A DNA stretch of 64,000 bases from positions 1-64,000 of the forward strand of contig JAAWJI010000018.1 in NCBI GenBank assembly GCA_022796795.1, given 5' to 3'. Origin of the DNA: Lachnospiraceae bacterium (lineage in GTDB: Bacteria; Bacillota; Clostridia; Lachnospirales; Lachnospiraceae). Both the position numbers and the translations under genes were made by a program. Every line of letters begins with the position of its first letter. Within the stretch, counting starts at the first letter, position 1. Of this stretch, positions 34,831 through 43,152 are shown piece after piece. The notes beneath the pieces were generated by a model, which saw nothing but the letters and a program-made list of their open reading frames with translations, was not told the DNA's origin and ran no database searches.

Positions 34831-35625
34831 TCAAACGGCTGCCACCAGCTCCTGTAAATTCAAAATCTTCTCTTTAATCCCCAGGCTTTGAGCAATTTCT
34901 GTACAAACCGGAGGCTTCACCCGCGCGTCCGCCAGAATATCATTCTCATAAAAAATATTGCGGCATCTGCCGTCGGCAATTACGTTTTTGTGGGCCATGA
35001 CAGTGACCCGGTCAAAGTTCTCAGCCACGAACTCCATATCATGAGATATGGTGATAATGGCCTTTCCCTTGCTCTGAAGATAATCCATGACAATCTTCAG
35101 CTGGGCCCGTCCCCAATTATCCTGTCCCGCCGTAGGCTCGTCCAGAATCACATAGTCCGGGCCAACAGCCAAAACCACGGCCACCGTCAGGAATTTCCGA
35201 ATGGGAAGGGGGATATCAAAGGGATGAGTATGGATAAAATCCCGGATTCCCGTAATATCCAGAGCCTCGTCCCGGCGGCGCACCACCTCCTCTTCAGGCA
35301 GCTTCCAGTAGCGCAGCACATACTCGATTTCCTTGGTCACGTCATCATTAAAGATCTGATCGTTGGGATTCTGGAACACATAGCCCACATGGGGCGCAAT
35401 CTGCGCCGTGGTCTTGTCCTTTGTGTCAATACCGTCAATCAAAACCGATCCGCTGGTGGGCTTATAAATATTGTCCACAATCTTGACTGTGGTGGACTTT
35501 CCGGCTCCATTCTGACCGATAATGGCAACTCGTTCCCCCTTTTCAATGGTAAACGACACATGCTCCACTGCGGTTACAGGGCTTCCAGGGTAAGAAAAGC
35601 ACAAATCCTTTACTTCTATGGCCAT
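34831..35625 (-). CDS. ecfA2: ECF transporter ATP-binding subunit (second ATPase)
   Basis: The ABC ATPase of an energy-coupling factor transporter shows Walker A GQNGAGKST (about residues 37-45), the Q-loop QNPNDQIF and Walker B YVILDEPTAGQD. The switch histidine (ISHD) is present. The LSGGQ signature is replaced by PLPIRKFLTVA, a strongly degenerate form, suggesting asymmetric catalysis with its partner. It starts 3 nt after the partner ATPase stop. Confidence 0.9.
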   Translation of the reverse strand: MAIEVKDLCFSYPGSPVTAVEHVSFTIEKGERVAIIGQNGAGKSTTVKIVDNIYKPTSGSVLIDGIDTKDKTTAQIAPHVGYVFQNPNDQIFNDDVTKEIEYVLRYWKLPEEEVVRRRDEALDITGIRDFIHTHPFDIPLPIRKFLTVAVVLAVGPDYVILDEPTAGQDNWGRAQLKIVMDYLQSKGKAIITISHDMEFVAENFDRVTVMAHKNVIADGRCRNIFYENDILADARVKPPVCTEIAQSLGIKEKILNLQELVAAV

Positions 35626-35628
35626 GGT

Positions 35629-36480
35629 CTAAACCTCCTTCTGTCGCCGGATCAATTCCACGGCTTCTTTTGGGTTAATGGGAATACTGCTCAGGGGTTT
35701 TCCGGCCTCCGCCATAGCAGAGAACAGCTGCACCACCTGAGGAATCTGCACGCCATGTTCCGGCAGAACCGGATTCGAGAGTACCTGCCGCGCAGGCCCC
35801 TGCATGATGATTTCTCCTCCTGCCATGGCAATGATCTCATCACAGTATTCCACCAGAAGATCCAGCTTGTGCTCTGCAATGACAACCGTCTTTCCCATCT
35901 CCTTCAGTCCTCTGATAATCTCAAACACATCCAGAGTACCTTCCGGATCCAGCTGACTGGTGGGTTCGTCAATCACCACAATGTCGGAATTCAGGACCAG
36001 TACAGAAGCAAAGGCTACTCTCTGGCACTGGCCTCCGGACAAGGCCAAAGGATGCTTTTGCAACAGCTGATCCACCTTTACCAGCCTGGCCATATTCAGA
36101 ATGCGCTGGATCATCTCCTCCTGCTCCACACCCAGATTTTCCAGGCCCATGCCAATCTCCTCAAACACCGTCTCCTTGATGCCGCTGACCTGGGCAAAGG
36201 GATCCTGGAACACATATCCGATATGGACAGCCAGCTCCGACTCATCCCAGTCCTGCATCCTCTTTCCTTTGATCATCACATTTCCCTTGAGGGTTCCGCC
36301 GTAAAAATTGGGACAAAGTCCCATAAGCAGATTGCAGAAAGTAGTCTTGCCTCCCGCATTAGGTCCGATCACGCCGTAGCACTTGCCTGTTTCCAGTTTA
36401 CAGTTCAGATGGCGGACAGCAGCCTTTTTTGTCAAGGGATACGCATATGATACATCTTGATATTCCACACATACACTCAT
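35629..36480 (-). CDS. ecfA1: ECF transporter ATP-binding subunit (first ATPase)
   Basis: Canonical ABC ATPase (283 aa): Walker A GPNAGGKTT, Q-loop FQDPFAQVSG, intact signature LSGGQCQRVAFAS and Walker B IVVIDEPTSQLDPEG. The C-terminal extension (about 215-283) has the helical segment usual for EcfA proteins. With the degenerate partner it forms the A/A' heterodimer under EcfT. Confidence 0.92.
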   Translation of the reverse strand: MSVCVEYQDVSYAYPLTKKAAVRHLNCKLETGKCYGVIGPNAGGKTTFCNLLMGLCPNFYGGTLKGNVMIKGKRMQDWDESELAVHIGYVFQDPFAQVSGIKETVFEEIGMGLENLGVEQEEMIQRILNMARLVKVDQLLQKHPLALSGGQCQRVAFASVLVLNSDIVVIDEPTSQLDPEGTLDVFEIIRGLKEMGKTVVIAEHKLDLLVEYCDEIIAMAGGEIIMQGPARQVLSNPVLPEHGVQIPQVVQLFSAMAEAGKPLSSIPINPKEAVELIRRQKEV

Positions 36481-36544
36481 GATGGTTCCTCCTATGGTCC
36501 ATGCCCCGCCGCAAGCAACGGGGCGTCAAATTTGCGTCCTTTTG

Positions 36545-37342
36545 CTACAGGTACAGCTTCCCCAGCACACAGATGGCAATGCAGAGCAGAAAAACTGCAA
36601 TGGTAACGGCTTTTTCCATGCCGGAAGCCGGTGCGATTTTGCGCATGGAGGTATGCTTTCCCCTGGCCGCAAATGCCCGGGCGTTCATGGCCAGAGTTTT
36701 ATCCTCAATGCCAGTCATGGAACTGATGATAACAGGAAACAGTACCGGCAGCACAGACTTAACCTTGACTGCAAATCCACCCTCTGTCTCAATGCCTCTG
36801 GCCCTCTGGCTCTCCCGCACTGTACCCAGCTTCTCCTTAATAGATCCAATACAGGCAAAGGTGGACAGTACCATGAAGCTGGCTGTGGGGGACATGCCCA
36901 GGCGCTCCAGGTCACAGCACAGATCCCGCATTTCCGTGGTCAGGAAAAAGGCCATAAAAATTCCCAGAAATCCCTCAATCATAAATGTCATGTCCAGGCA
37001 GCTAATCACTGCCGAAACTGGAACCGGCTTGCCGAATATATGGAAGGCAACCGGACCCGGGTCTCCCATATGCACATAAAGGCGCACGCCGATTGTGAGA
37101 ATGCAGCTCAGGGCAAACATAATTCCAATGGTTTTTATATACGTTTTAAAGGCCGGCGTGGTGGCTGCTATCAGGGTTGCCAGCACAAAAATCGGCAATC
37201 CTACCTGCCAGCGGAACACAATCATAGACGTGAAGCCCAGACAAAGCACGGTAATTAATTTGCACAGGGGATTAAAATCATACCACCAGTGGCCCTTTTT
37301 TTGATCATGACGAAAGCTGTCGATAAATTCCGCTTCATTCAC
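36545..37342 (-). CDS. ecfT: ECF transporter transmembrane subunit (EcfT)
   Basis: The 265-residue membrane protein has about five hydrophobic segments. The cytoplasmic coupling helices carry the Ala-Arg-Ala type motifs (ESQRARGIETEGG and MNARAFAARGK). It connects the two ATPases to the S component. The start is a GTG at 37342 with GGAGGAG six bases upstream. It lies between the S-component gene and the ATPase genes. Confidence 0.9.
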   Translation of the reverse strand: MNEAEFIDSFRHDQKKGHWWYDFNPLCKLITVLCLGFTSMIVFRWQVGLPIFVLATLIAATTPAFKTYIKTIGIMFALSCILTIGVRLYVHMGDPGPVAFHIFGKPVPVSAVISCLDMTFMIEGFLGIFMAFFLTTEMRDLCCDLERLGMSPTASFMVLSTFACIGSIKEKLGTVRESQRARGIETEGGFAVKVKSVLPVLFPVIISSMTGIEDKTLAMNARAFAARGKHTSMRKIAPASGMEKAVTIAVFLLCIAICVLGKLYL

Positions 37343-37362
37343 GGCGATCTCCTCCTTACAGT

Positions 37363-37460
37363 TGTCCGGATTTTATACCGGCATCAGATTTAAAATTCAT
37401 CTTCTTCCACACAGCTGTCCAAATGGATCTGCCGGCATCAGATATCCAGTTCATTTTCTT
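37363..37460. repeat. Tandem direct repeat at the 3' end of the S-component gene
   Basis: Two units of about 45-50 bp, starting near 37363 and 37415, share CCGGCATCAGAT, TTCAT and TTCTTC blocks in the same order. One unit includes the last codons (EENELDI) and the stop of the S-component gene and the other lies just downstream. It looks like a local duplication of the gene end. Confidence 0.45.
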
Positions 37461-38055
37461 CTATTTTGATATCCGTCACATACTTTCCGTAGGGCAGTTT
37501 GATGAGAAAACGGTCGGGCAGAGCCTTAATCACCAGGAACACCACCAGCAGACATACAATTTTATCAATACAGTCAAAGCAAAGGGAGCTGATGGCCATT
37601 GCCAGATATTTGGGAACGCCTGCCTGGTACATGGGTATTCCCATCAGCACAGAGGCCATATTCCCCCAGAAATCACCACCCATGGCAAAGAAAATAATGG
37701 TTCCGCTGCACCATCCGCCGATAAAACCATAGATGGGCGTGGTCAGCAGCGTCTTCCAAAGCTTCTTGTAAATTCCCTTCTTGGCAAGAAGACCGGAAGC
37801 CAGGCCAAAGGCCATATTCAAAGGAGCCATGACGATCATAACCGGATTCTTAACCACGTTGACCAGGTTAGACAAAAGCCCTACGATCAGGCCTGGGATA
37901 GGGCCGCAGATTCCTCCTACCAGGATCGTGCCGATGGAATCCCCCAGGATCACGGTGGTAATGGGGTAAATCACATTATAGCAAACCATGTTGATCGCCA
38001 CAGCCAGGGGGATGAGCAGCAATGTCATTTTGTCCATTTTACGTTCTTTCTTCAT
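37438..38055 (-). CDS. ECF transporter S component, probable nucleoside substrate
   Basis: The 205-residue membrane protein has six hydrophobic segments (LLLIPLAVAINMVCYNVI, ILVGGICGPIPGLIVGLLS, PLNMAFGLASGLLAKKG). It has the length and Gly-rich character of S components. The substrate is inferred from context: nucleoside hydrolase upstream and LacI-ribokinase divergent. Nucleosides or ribose are the best guess, but a vitamin cannot be excluded. GAAGGAG precedes the ATG. Confidence 0.78.
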   Translation of the reverse strand: MKKERKMDKMTLLLIPLAVAINMVCYNVIYPITTVILGDSIGTILVGGICGPIPGLIVGLLSNLVNVVKNPVMIVMAPLNMAFGLASGLLAKKGIYKKLWKTLLTTPIYGFIGGWCSGTIIFFAMGGDFWGNMASVLMGIPMYQAGVPKYLAMAISSLCFDCIDKIVCLLVVFLVIKALPDRFLIKLPYGKYVTDIKIEENELDI

Positions 38056-38136
38056 TACGATTCTCCTTCTCTTTTCCTATAATAGCCTGGGCGGACAGGT
38101 GGCAGCGCCCTCCCCGCTATAGTCTCACGCGTCTCT

Positions 38137-39165
38137 TTACCGGCAGTTTCCTGTGGCCTCCACTAGCATATCCATAAACCGGGGGGTATCCATGTCGTAA
38201 ACCACCTCTACATTGGCCGGCAGCCCCAGGCTCCCTGTGTAATCGCAGATTGTGGCCCCGTCGAAAAATTTTCCGCTGGTCTCAATATCAACATGGAGCA
38301 TCCGGCTCTCAATCACCAGCCCAGGATCAATGACTCCGGCCACGGCGCAGGCGTCGTGGATAGGCGTTACATCTTTCAGCGCCAGACGCTTCAGGCCCGC
38401 GTTATGGCGCTCCATGAAGAACCGAAGCAGGGAAGACACCATCTTTCCGGTATGGTTGTCAAGGTCCTCAATGCGCCCAATGGTATCCATTCCGCACATT
38501 ACCCGGTAGGTCACATCATAGCCAAACATGGTAATGGGAATTCCGCTCTCAAACACAATCTTTGTCGCCTCCGGATCAACAAAGGTATTAAACTCCATAA
38601 AGGGACGGCTTAAGACAAACTCCGAGGTGCCTCCCATCATGGAAATGCGCTCAATCTTATGTATGAGATCCGGGAATGCACGGATCAATAAGCCTACGTT
38701 AGTCAGAGGACCGGTGGGAATCAAAGTGATTTTTTCCTCACTCTCCCGCAGGATCCTGGCCATCAGCTCCACTGCGCCTATATCTTCCACCTGTTTGGGA
38801 TTCTCCCTGGGGAAATCAAAGCCGTCCAGACCGGTCACACCGTGCACGGCAGCGCCGGTAATCTTGCTCTGCTCCTGATTTTCCTCCTCTGTCTGCATAT
38901 GACGGCGGGCTGCCAACAGACGCTCTATGGTTTCCTTATGGGTGCGGACAATCCCGTCATGGGCTCCCCTGGCAACAGGCACCTCATCTGCGCCAATGTA
39001 ATGGAGTACATTCAGGGCATTGCGCGTCGTATTTTCCACCCCATTGTTCCCGGCCACAGTAGTGACTGCCCGAATATCCAACCTACCGCTTCCATAGGCC
39101 AGAACCAGGGCCATCATATCGTCATGGCCAGGATCACAGTCGATGATTACAGGAATCTTCTTCAT
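38137..39165 (-). CDS. Inosine/uridine-preferring nucleoside hydrolase
   Basis: The enzyme hydrolyses ribonucleosides to base and ribose. The N-terminal calcium-binding motif DCDPGHDD (residues 8-15), VAGNNGVENTTRNAL, PTGPLTNVGLL and a C-terminal HDACAV motif are characteristic. The 342-residue length fits. The ATG at 39165 with GGGAGGG upstream is chosen over a start 25 codons further up. As the first gene of the ECF operon it would act on the imported nucleosides; its ribose would feed the divergent ribokinase. Confidence 0.93.
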   Translation of the reverse strand: MKKIPVIIDCDPGHDDMMALVLAYGSGRLDIRAVTTVAGNNGVENTTRNALNVLHYIGADEVPVARGAHDGIVRTHKETIERLLAARRHMQTEEENQEQSKITGAAVHGVTGLDGFDFPRENPKQVEDIGAVELMARILRESEEKITLIPTGPLTNVGLLIRAFPDLIHKIERISMMGGTSEFVLSRPFMEFNTFVDPEATKIVFESGIPITMFGYDVTYRVMCGMDTIGRIEDLDNHTGKMVSSLLRFFMERHNAGLKRLALKDVTPIHDACAVAGVIDPGLVIESRMLHVDIETSGKFFDGATICDYTGSLGLPANVEVVYDMDTPRFMDMLVEATGNCR

Positions 39166-39270
39166 TTCATACCCTCCCTTGTGTTCTGTGTGAGTCCGGA
39201 TGTCCTGCATCCCGGTTCCACAAATGAATGGGACATCCATATAGCTTCGTCATTTTGTCTAAGAAAATTA

Positions 39271-39324
39271 TTTTACTAAACGATTGTATTTATGCTTAAA
39301 TCATAGTAAACTTATTTAGTAAAA
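39271..39324. promoter_or_regulatory. Paired TTTACTAAA motifs (candidate operators) between divergent genes
   Basis: TTTTACTAAA (39271-39280) and TTTAGTAAAA (39315-39324) are inverted copies about 44 bp apart. The core TTTACTAAA is itself palindromic around one base. The flanks extend the similarity to about 15 of 17 bp. They lie in the 311-bp gap between the nucleoside hydrolase and LacI-ribokinase starts, about four helical turns apart, a spacing suited to looping by a LacI-type dimer or tetramer. Confidence 0.6.
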
Positions 39325-39393
39325 TTGTTTTCTACGGAAATTTTACAGCCGAAATATGCTTTTGTCAATTACATATTTAGATTTGTATAAATT

Positions 39394-39422
39394 TTGTCTA
39401 AAAATAACAAAAAAACTATGAT
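39394..39422 (+). promoter_or_regulatory. Promoter of the LacI-ribokinase gene
   Basis: TTGTCT (39394-39399) and TATGAT (39417-39422) are 17 bp apart, 55 bp upstream of the ATG. A second possibility is TTGTCA (39362-39367) with TATAAA (39386-39391), spacing 18 bp. Confidence 0.5.
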
Positions 39423-39476
39423 AAAATAGAAAAAGAAAGCTTCAAAAACCTTTTTTCATTGGGAGGTATGCACAAC

Positions 39477-41411
39477 ATGACCATCAAAGACATTGCCCAG
39501 GCCGCTGGTGTATCCACAGCAACCGTATCTCGCATTATGAATCACAAAGACAACAATATCAGCCAGGAGACCCGGGAACGGGTGCTTCAGATCATTCAGG
39601 AGAACGGTTATACTCCCTACTCCAAAATCCGCGACCGGCTGCTTGCCGGAAACAAGACCATTGGTTTGGCTATTCCCACGCTGAACTCCTTCTTCTACTC
39701 CTCTTTCGCATCCTGTTCTCAGCAGTTTGCCCGTGACAACGGTTATACCCTTCTGCTTTCTATTACAAACGGTACTGCAGAGGGCGAAGCAGGGGCTTTA
39801 GACAGCTTCCGCAGCAGCAAGACAGAGGGAATCCTTTTTTTTCCGGGAAGCAGAGAAGGGCTCCAGGCCCTGGAAGAAATGCATGCCGAAAACTATTGTG
39901 CCGTAGTTCTGGATCATGTTGCACCCACAGCCGTTTTCCCCCAGGTCTACCGGGATATGCGAAGGATTGCCAAGCATGGTACAAAGCTGCTCCTGGAGGA
40001 TTGCCGAAGCGTAGCCCTGGCTCTTCGCAGAGACTGTGGCAGTATCGCGGACGAGACCATCCGATCTGGTTATAAGGACGCTCTTCTGGAAGCCAACGTA
40101 ACCTTGAATCCTGGTCTGGAGGTGCATCCGGGAGCCGACTTTGATCAGGTTTTTGACGCACTGATTGAGGAGGGAATCGACGGGATTGTCTGTCAGGATG
40201 CGGAAACAGCCGGGTTTATCTATGCTGCGGCAGCCAAAAAAAATATTAAGATTCCAGAGGATCTGTCTGTAAATGCACTGGAGGACGCCCCCCTGTCTCA
40301 ACAGCTTACGCCTCCTCTGAGTACAGGCTCTGTAAGCCCCAAGGCTATGGCCAGCGCAGCCATGGAGGCTCTTTTCACACAGCTTGAGGGAAAGCCCTGG
40401 AAGTTTACGGCAAAGATGATTTTCAGCACTGCGCAGCTGCGGGGAAGTATGGCTACAAAGCAGAGCTATTCTTCCCGCATCATCGTCCTGGGCAGTATGA
40501 ACATGGATGTTATCCTTCACGTCCCCCATCTTCCCCAGTCAGGAGAAACGCTGATGACTTCCAAGCTTACCGCCTTGCCTGGAGGAAAGGGAGCCAATCA
40601 GGCTCTGGCCGTAAGCCGCCTGGGGGGAAACTCCTATATGATCGGCTGCCTTGGAAACGACCGATATGGCCGTCAGATTTCCGAGGAGCTTTCTTCCGCC
40701 CATGTAGACACAGCCGGAGTAACCCTCACTGCGGATCTTCCCACAGGCACCGCCTACATCCATGTATGCCCGGACGGCGACAGCACCATTCTGGTCCACA
40801 GCGGTGCCAATGCCCTTGTTGGCAAAAACTATGTCCGCCACCACAGCGTTTTGCTCCGCAGCGCAAAATACTGCCTGATCCAAATGGAGATTCCCTTTGA
40901 AGGCGTACAGCAAGCCCTTTACTATTGTAAAAAATATCATGTTGACGCCATCTTAAAGCCATCTCCGGTCTGCCCGCTTCCGGATGAACTGCTGGATGGC
41001 CTTTTCATGCTGATTCCCAACGAAAATGAGGCCGCTTTTCTCTGTCCCGGAAAAAATACGCCTCAGGAGCAGGCCCAGTACCTTATAAGCAAAGGGGTTC
41101 AGAATGTTATCATTACCCTAGGTTCCTCCGGCTGCCTTTGGTCCTGTTCTGGCTTAATCAGAAACTTTTCGGCCCATCCCTATCCCTGCGTGGATTCCAC
41201 CGGAGCCAGCGATATCTTCATCAGCTGTCTCGCCGTCATGCTTTCGGAAAGAAACAGCATCGAGCATTCCATAATCGCCGCAAGCTGGGCAGCCTCCTAT
41301 TCCGTGAGCCGCATGGGGGTTCAGAACTCCATTCCCAGCCGCGATCTGTTGGACGAAATGATTGCAAAAGAAATTCCCCCGGAGGGCATGGGAGAGTATA
41401 CGGTATCATGA
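39477..41411 (+). CDS. LacI-family regulator fused to ribokinase (PfkB family)
   Basis: One 644-residue polypeptide combines two functions. Residues 1-50 are a LacI helix-turn-helix (TIKDIAQAAGVSTATVSRIM). Residues 55-335 are a periplasmic-binding-protein-like sensor (IGLAIPTLNSFFYSSF, LTPPLSTGSV). Residues 340-635 are a ribokinase, with IIVLGSMNMDVILHVPHLP, PGGKGANQALAVSRLGG, the metal/phosphate motif NENE and the catalytic DSTGASD, where Ser replaces the usual Gly of GAGD but the catalytic Asp is kept. It presumably represses the divergent nucleoside operon and makes ribose 5-phosphate. The ATG at 39477 has GGGAGG ten bases upstream. The chain is continuous with no stop between domains. Confidence 0.9.
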   Translation: MTIKDIAQAAGVSTATVSRIMNHKDNNISQETRERVLQIIQENGYTPYSKIRDRLLAGNKTIGLAIPTLNSFFYSSFASCSQQFARDNGYTLLLSITNGTAEGEAGALDSFRSSKTEGILFFPGSREGLQALEEMHAENYCAVVLDHVAPTAVFPQVYRDMRRIAKHGTKLLLEDCRSVALALRRDCGSIADETIRSGYKDALLEANVTLNPGLEVHPGADFDQVFDALIEEGIDGIVCQDAETAGFIYAAAAKKNIKIPEDLSVNALEDAPLSQQLTPPLSTGSVSPKAMASAAMEALFTQLEGKPWKFTAKMIFSTAQLRGSMATKQSYSSRIIVLGSMNMDVILHVPHLPQSGETLMTSKLTALPGGKGANQALAVSRLGGNSYMIGCLGNDRYGRQISEELSSAHVDTAGVTLTADLPTGTAYIHVCPDGDSTILVHSGANALVGKNYVRHHSVLLRSAKYCLIQMEIPFEGVQQALYYCKKYHVDAILKPSPVCPLPDELLDGLFMLIPNENEAAFLCPGKNTPQEQAQYLISKGVQNVIITLGSSGCLWSCSGLIRNFSAHPYPCVDSTGASDIFISCLAVMLSERNSIEHSIIAASWAASYSVSRMGVQNSIPSRDLLDEMIAKEIPPEGMGEYTVS

Positions 41412-41528
41412 AAAACGAATATACAAATAAAACTCTCTGCATTGCCCTGAAAACAGCCTGGCAGGAAGTTTTGTATATTATCCCGTTTCCACTCAAGTCG
41501 ATATTTAATGATAGAGAGGGATCCTCCG

Positions 41529-43136
41529 ATGAGGACAAGGGAATATGATATGGCAGGCATAAAAGAAGTAAGCAAGTCTCCCTCAGCCCCTGCTTCTGCA
41601 GACGCTGAGGTCCAGGCTGACAAACTAAATGCAAGAGTGGAGGCAGAGGTTCAGGCCGCCAAATTAAATATAAAAACAGAGGCCGGACGCATCCTCATGG
41701 AGGGAGCCTCCAAACAGATGGAAAAGACCAGAGAGCAGTTGGCCCAGGCTCAGGAGGAGGAGCAGGCCAAGGTCCAGGAAGACGTCCGAAGCACAGAACC
41801 TCAGGATACAGCCAGACTTTCCCGGCAGAGCCGATGGTTTGGCGTGGAGGGAAAGCGTCTGGATCCTGAATATCTGAAATGGGTGCTGGAGATGGAGCAG
41901 GAGCTGTGGGAAAGCTTTCTGTACTGGACCCCAGCGCCTGGGCAGAACCTGGCCAGTCAGCTGGCCAAGCTTTCCAGCATGTATCTGTCCCTTCTGGAAC
42001 AAATTCTCATTCACACCATGGGCGCTGCCCAGACGGAACAAATCGGCCGGCTGGATACCGTGCTGGCCCAGAAGCTGAATCTTTTACTGGAGAAAAATTT
42101 TAAGGGGTTAGAGGGTTTATTTGAGGAGACCGGGCAGACCAAGGCCCTGCAGAATCTAAGGGCAAACCTCTACCGGCAGACTACGGGAGCGTCTATTTCT
42201 CCCAGAAATGCGGACCAGTTTTTTTCCAGGGGCAAAACCTATAGTTCGGGACCTAGTCCCTATTCCCGGACTGCACCGGGACGGGGCGAAGCTGGCTCTC
42301 AGACCGCCTTCCAGGCAGAGGAGGGCGTCTTCTACAAGCGCTCCCAAAAAGGAAATATTCAGGTCAACCAGACCTACAATGCCCAGAGAAAATCCAGCGA
42401 TCTGGACATCAGCGCCCGGAAAAAGGCCCTGAACAGCGCAAGAGGAGGCGATTTAGCTGCCGGCAAAGCGCTGGTAAACGCCAATCGGTTCGCCCTCCAT
42501 CTTCGGGGCCGGGGGAATCTCCTGCAAAGTCCGGAGCTGCCGGCCAAAAATGACGAGCTGCAAGGTTTTCTCTGCGCCATTACCTTTATGAAGGGCCAGG
42601 TGTATGCGGCATCCGCCGGGCGGAATTCCTCTGTGGAAACGCCCCTGAGAAACGCCATCAATCAGATGATTGATCATTCTCTGCGCCCAAGGGACGCCTC
42701 CGATGTATATTATCACATGGTGGGTGTGTACGAAAAAACGAAGAATCCCCAGAAAACCATAGAGGACGGCTTTGCCTATGCCTACAGCCATTTTTCTGAA
42801 AAGAAGGAGCAAAGTGCAGGTGGGAGCAGCAAATCCGCCTATGCCCGGCAGGCCGGATTCTTCCATCCCCTGCAGCAGGGCCAGCCCCTGGAGGCAGATC
42901 TCCAGAGGGGCCTCAGGCTCATTGAGGGAAACTGGAAAGAATTCCTGAAGTCTATTGGAGAGGAAGAAAACCGGCGCTTTTCCCTGAACCTGCAGCGCTA
43001 CAGCCCCTGGGCCAGCCAGCTGGTTCCCGGAAAGCAAAAGAAGACCGGCAACGAAAAAATCGTGTTTCGGGCAGCTGTCATTCTCTTTGCTGTGGTTGTG
43101 GGCGTGCTCTGCCTGCGGTTTTTCCTGGGGGGATAA
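41529..43136 (+). CDS. Unknown large protein with C-terminal membrane anchor
   Basis: No family was recognised. About 535 residues: an N-terminal Ala/Glu/Lys/Gln-rich coiled coil (about residues 10-85; EAEVQAAKLNIKTEAGRILM), a helical segment (110-220) and a Ser/Gly/Arg-rich linker (225-280). A second globular part (285-480) follows, then a single hydrophobic helix at the very end (VFRAAVILFAVVVGVLCLRF). This is a tail-anchored topology with the bulk in the cytoplasm. Two starts are possible: 41529 (GAGAGGG upstream) or 41550 (AAGGG upstream). It follows the LacI-ribokinase gene by 117 bp. Confidence 0.75.
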   Translation: MRTREYDMAGIKEVSKSPSAPASADAEVQADKLNARVEAEVQAAKLNIKTEAGRILMEGASKQMEKTREQLAQAQEEEQAKVQEDVRSTEPQDTARLSRQSRWFGVEGKRLDPEYLKWVLEMEQELWESFLYWTPAPGQNLASQLAKLSSMYLSLLEQILIHTMGAAQTEQIGRLDTVLAQKLNLLLEKNFKGLEGLFEETGQTKALQNLRANLYRQTTGASISPRNADQFFSRGKTYSSGPSPYSRTAPGRGEAGSQTAFQAEEGVFYKRSQKGNIQVNQTYNAQRKSSDLDISARKKALNSARGGDLAAGKALVNANRFALHLRGRGNLLQSPELPAKNDELQGFLCAITFMKGQVYAASAGRNSSVETPLRNAINQMIDHSLRPRDASDVYYHMVGVYEKTKNPQKTIEDGFAYAYSHFSEKKEQSAGGSSKSAYARQAGFFHPLQQGQPLEADLQRGLRLIEGNWKEFLKSIGEEENRRFSLNLQRYSPWASQLVPGKQKKTGNEKIVFRAAVILFAVVVGVLCLRFFLGG

Positions 43137-43152
43137 GAAACAGGACCTGGGA

